DNA of 64,000 nt, taken from the NCBI RefSeq assembly GCF_007474605.1, contig NZ_VHKL01000015.1, forward strand, positions 1-64,000, given 5' to 3'. Source of the DNA: Rhodoligotrophos appendicifer (GTDB lineage Bacteria > Pseudomonadota > Alphaproteobacteria > Rhizobiales > Im1). The notes under the pieces are model-generated. The model was not told the DNA's origin. It did no database searches and saw only the letters and a program-made list of their open reading frames with translations. Below are positions 62,907 to 64,000 of this stretch, piece by piece (the first letter of the stretch is position 1; each line of letters opens with the position of its first letter). The position numbers and the translations under genes are program-made.

Positions 62907-63917
62907 TTATTTAGCGAGGAGGTCAGGATCGACTATTAGTGTGACCACTAACCCAACAGTTGCCCACTCATAGTCAATCGAGCCTCGGAGGTGCCCCGTA
63001 ACGCTGCGCTCCAACAGCTTGCTTCCATAGCCACGGGGACCTGCAGGCTCCTTGACATCCGGCCCTCCACTTTCCGTCCACACAATCGTGACTGCTTTGT
63101 CACGTGCGGAGCAGGAGATATCCAACGTGCCAGTATCAACTGAGAGGGCCCCATATTTGAGGGAATTGGTCGCCAGTTCGTGGACAACGAGGGCAAGGAT
63201 GGTCGTCGCGGACTCACCGACGCGCATCCGGGGCACAGAAACTCGAATCCGACCGCTAAACGCTCCTAGATCATTATAAGGCGCGAGCAGGACCGTCAGC
63301 AGATCGCCGAGCAGCACCGACGCCGCGTCCGTCTGGCCAGGAACCGGCCGCACCAGATCGTGCGCTCGCCCCAGCGCTGTTAGCCGCAGGGTTAGCTCCT
63401 TGGCCATCTCATCGGTGGTCGACGTCGAGCGAGAAGTGATGGCGGTTAATCCAGAGGCAATGGCGAGCAGGTTCTTCACCCTGTGGCTCATCTCGCCCGC
63501 CAAAAGCTCGCGGCCCTCTTCCGCCTGCTTGCGACCGGTCACGTCGATAAAGATACCGAACATAACTCTGCGGACCATCCCGACATCGTCGCCCTGCCCA
63601 CGGGCGGAAATCCACTTCAACTCATCGCCGATCATGATGCGGAAGTCTATTTCGTAGGGTCCAACAATTGCCCGCGTTGCGTTGAACGCGGCTCGCACGC
63701 GATCACGGTCGGCAGGGTGGATATGGGCCGATAGGTCTTCGAACTTGACGTCAGTGCTGCGCGGAATACCCCAAAGGTCATAGGCGCGGTCATCCATTGC
63801 CAGCGCATCTGTGTCCACGTTCCATGACCAGAGTGTTACGCCGGCTGCTTCGATCGCACGAACCAGATTCTCCGGCTTCCAGAGAAGCGGCTTTAGTTCG
63901 TCTGCTGTAGCGGGCAT
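62907..63917 (-). CDS. PAS-domain HWE-family histidine kinase
   Basis: The 336-residue soluble protein has an N-terminal PAS domain (about 18-135, with AIEAAGVTLWSWNVDTDAL and IFIDVTGRKQAEE). The HWE/HisKA_2 phosphoacceptor box is GEMSHRVKNLLAIASGL, with the His near 145. The ATPase region has VHELATNSLKYGALS. HWE kinases are typical of Rhizobiales and often sense light or redox through PAS cofactors; no flavin-binding Cys (NCRFLQ) is visible here. GAGGGTCC precedes the ATG. Confidence 0.85.
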   Translation of the reverse strand: MPATADELKPLLWKPENLVRAIEAAGVTLWSWNVDTDALAMDDRAYDLWGIPRSTDVKFEDLSAHIHPADRDRVRAAFNATRAIVGPYEIDFRIMIGDELKWISARGQGDDVGMVRRVMFGIFIDVTGRKQAEEGRELLAGEMSHRVKNLLAIASGLTAITSRSTSTTDEMAKELTLRLTALGRAHDLVRPVPGQTDAASVLLGDLLTVLLAPYNDLGAFSGRIRVSVPRMRVGESATTILALVVHELATNSLKYGALSVDTGTLDISCSARDKAVTIVWTESGGPDVKEPAGPRGYGSKLLERSVTGHLRGSIDYEWATVGLVVTLIVDPDLLAK

Positions 63918-64000
63918 GGACCCTCAATGTGCGCAAAGATGACGCAAGAACGCAGTTTTATGGCGAGAATACGGCAGGCGCGCAATGTTGCCTTAAACGA

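Overview
The window looks like a chromosomal segment of a GC-rich alphaproteobacterium, probably of the Hyphomicrobiales (Rhizobiales) type. The reasons are the IalB-family remnant, HWE-type histidine kinase, DUF5681/terminase cassette, RepB-type ParB remnant and the style of the aerobic respiratory genes. This assignment is an inference from gene content; no rRNA or tRNA gene was recognised.

Region 1 (1-6.4 kb) holds envelope and stress genes: a PRC-barrel protein cut by the window edge, an HdeA-like periplasmic protein, a LysM-like protein, MgtC-like and VTT-domain membrane proteins, and a PQQ glucose dehydrogenase split into a separate membrane anchor and a secreted catalytic protein.

Region 2 (6.7-29 kb) is a compact, undamaged respiratory block with two different caa3-type oxidases. 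The first (ctaG-like, triheme cytochrome c, coxB with fused cytochrome c, a CaCA exchanger, a coxA/coxC fusion, a small membrane protein) has the Glu of A1-type oxidases. The second follows a complete alternative complex III (actABCDEF and a small membrane protein), then SCO, subunit II with cytochrome c, subunit I with the Tyr-Ser motif of A2-type oxidases, subunit III and subunit IV. Most genes overlap by 4 bases, so quinol would be oxidised by complex III and electrons passed directly to the adjacent A2 oxidase. An AI-2E-family protein lies between the blocks. A Na+/H+ antiporter, a membrane DUF305 protein and a MauE-like protein follow.

Region 3 (29.4-36.5 kb) is a defence-like island: a methyltransferase C-terminal relic, an RloC/PrrC-like ATPase with a single CxxC hook, two micro-ORFs linked by start/stop overlaps, a PD-(D/E)XK-like protein and a Ski2-like DECH helicase whose reading frame is broken three times. 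The nuclease plus helicase pair recalls Hachiman (HamA/HamB).

Region 4 (36.6-43.2 kb) is a prophage remnant: lysis gene debris, a 9-mer repeat field, a cI/LexA-like repressor with a row of palindromic operators, early genes (ssb, HTH protein) and a tyrosine integrase. It is followed by a methylase / DUF5681 / large-terminase cassette (43.5-46.9 kb).

Region 5 (47-64 kb) is worn accessory DNA: IS630, IS5, IS3 and IS110 elements (one IS110 nested in an IS3), frameshifted ialB, antiporter and EamA genes, a ParB relic, cueR with its operator next to a DUF305 gene with an amber stop, and a fluoride riboswitch upstream of a crcB gene broken by a 10-bp repeat deletion. Apparently intact genes here are a DUF347-repeat protein, a methyltransferase, an OmpR-type two-component pair, a lone receiver protein and an HWE histidine kinase.
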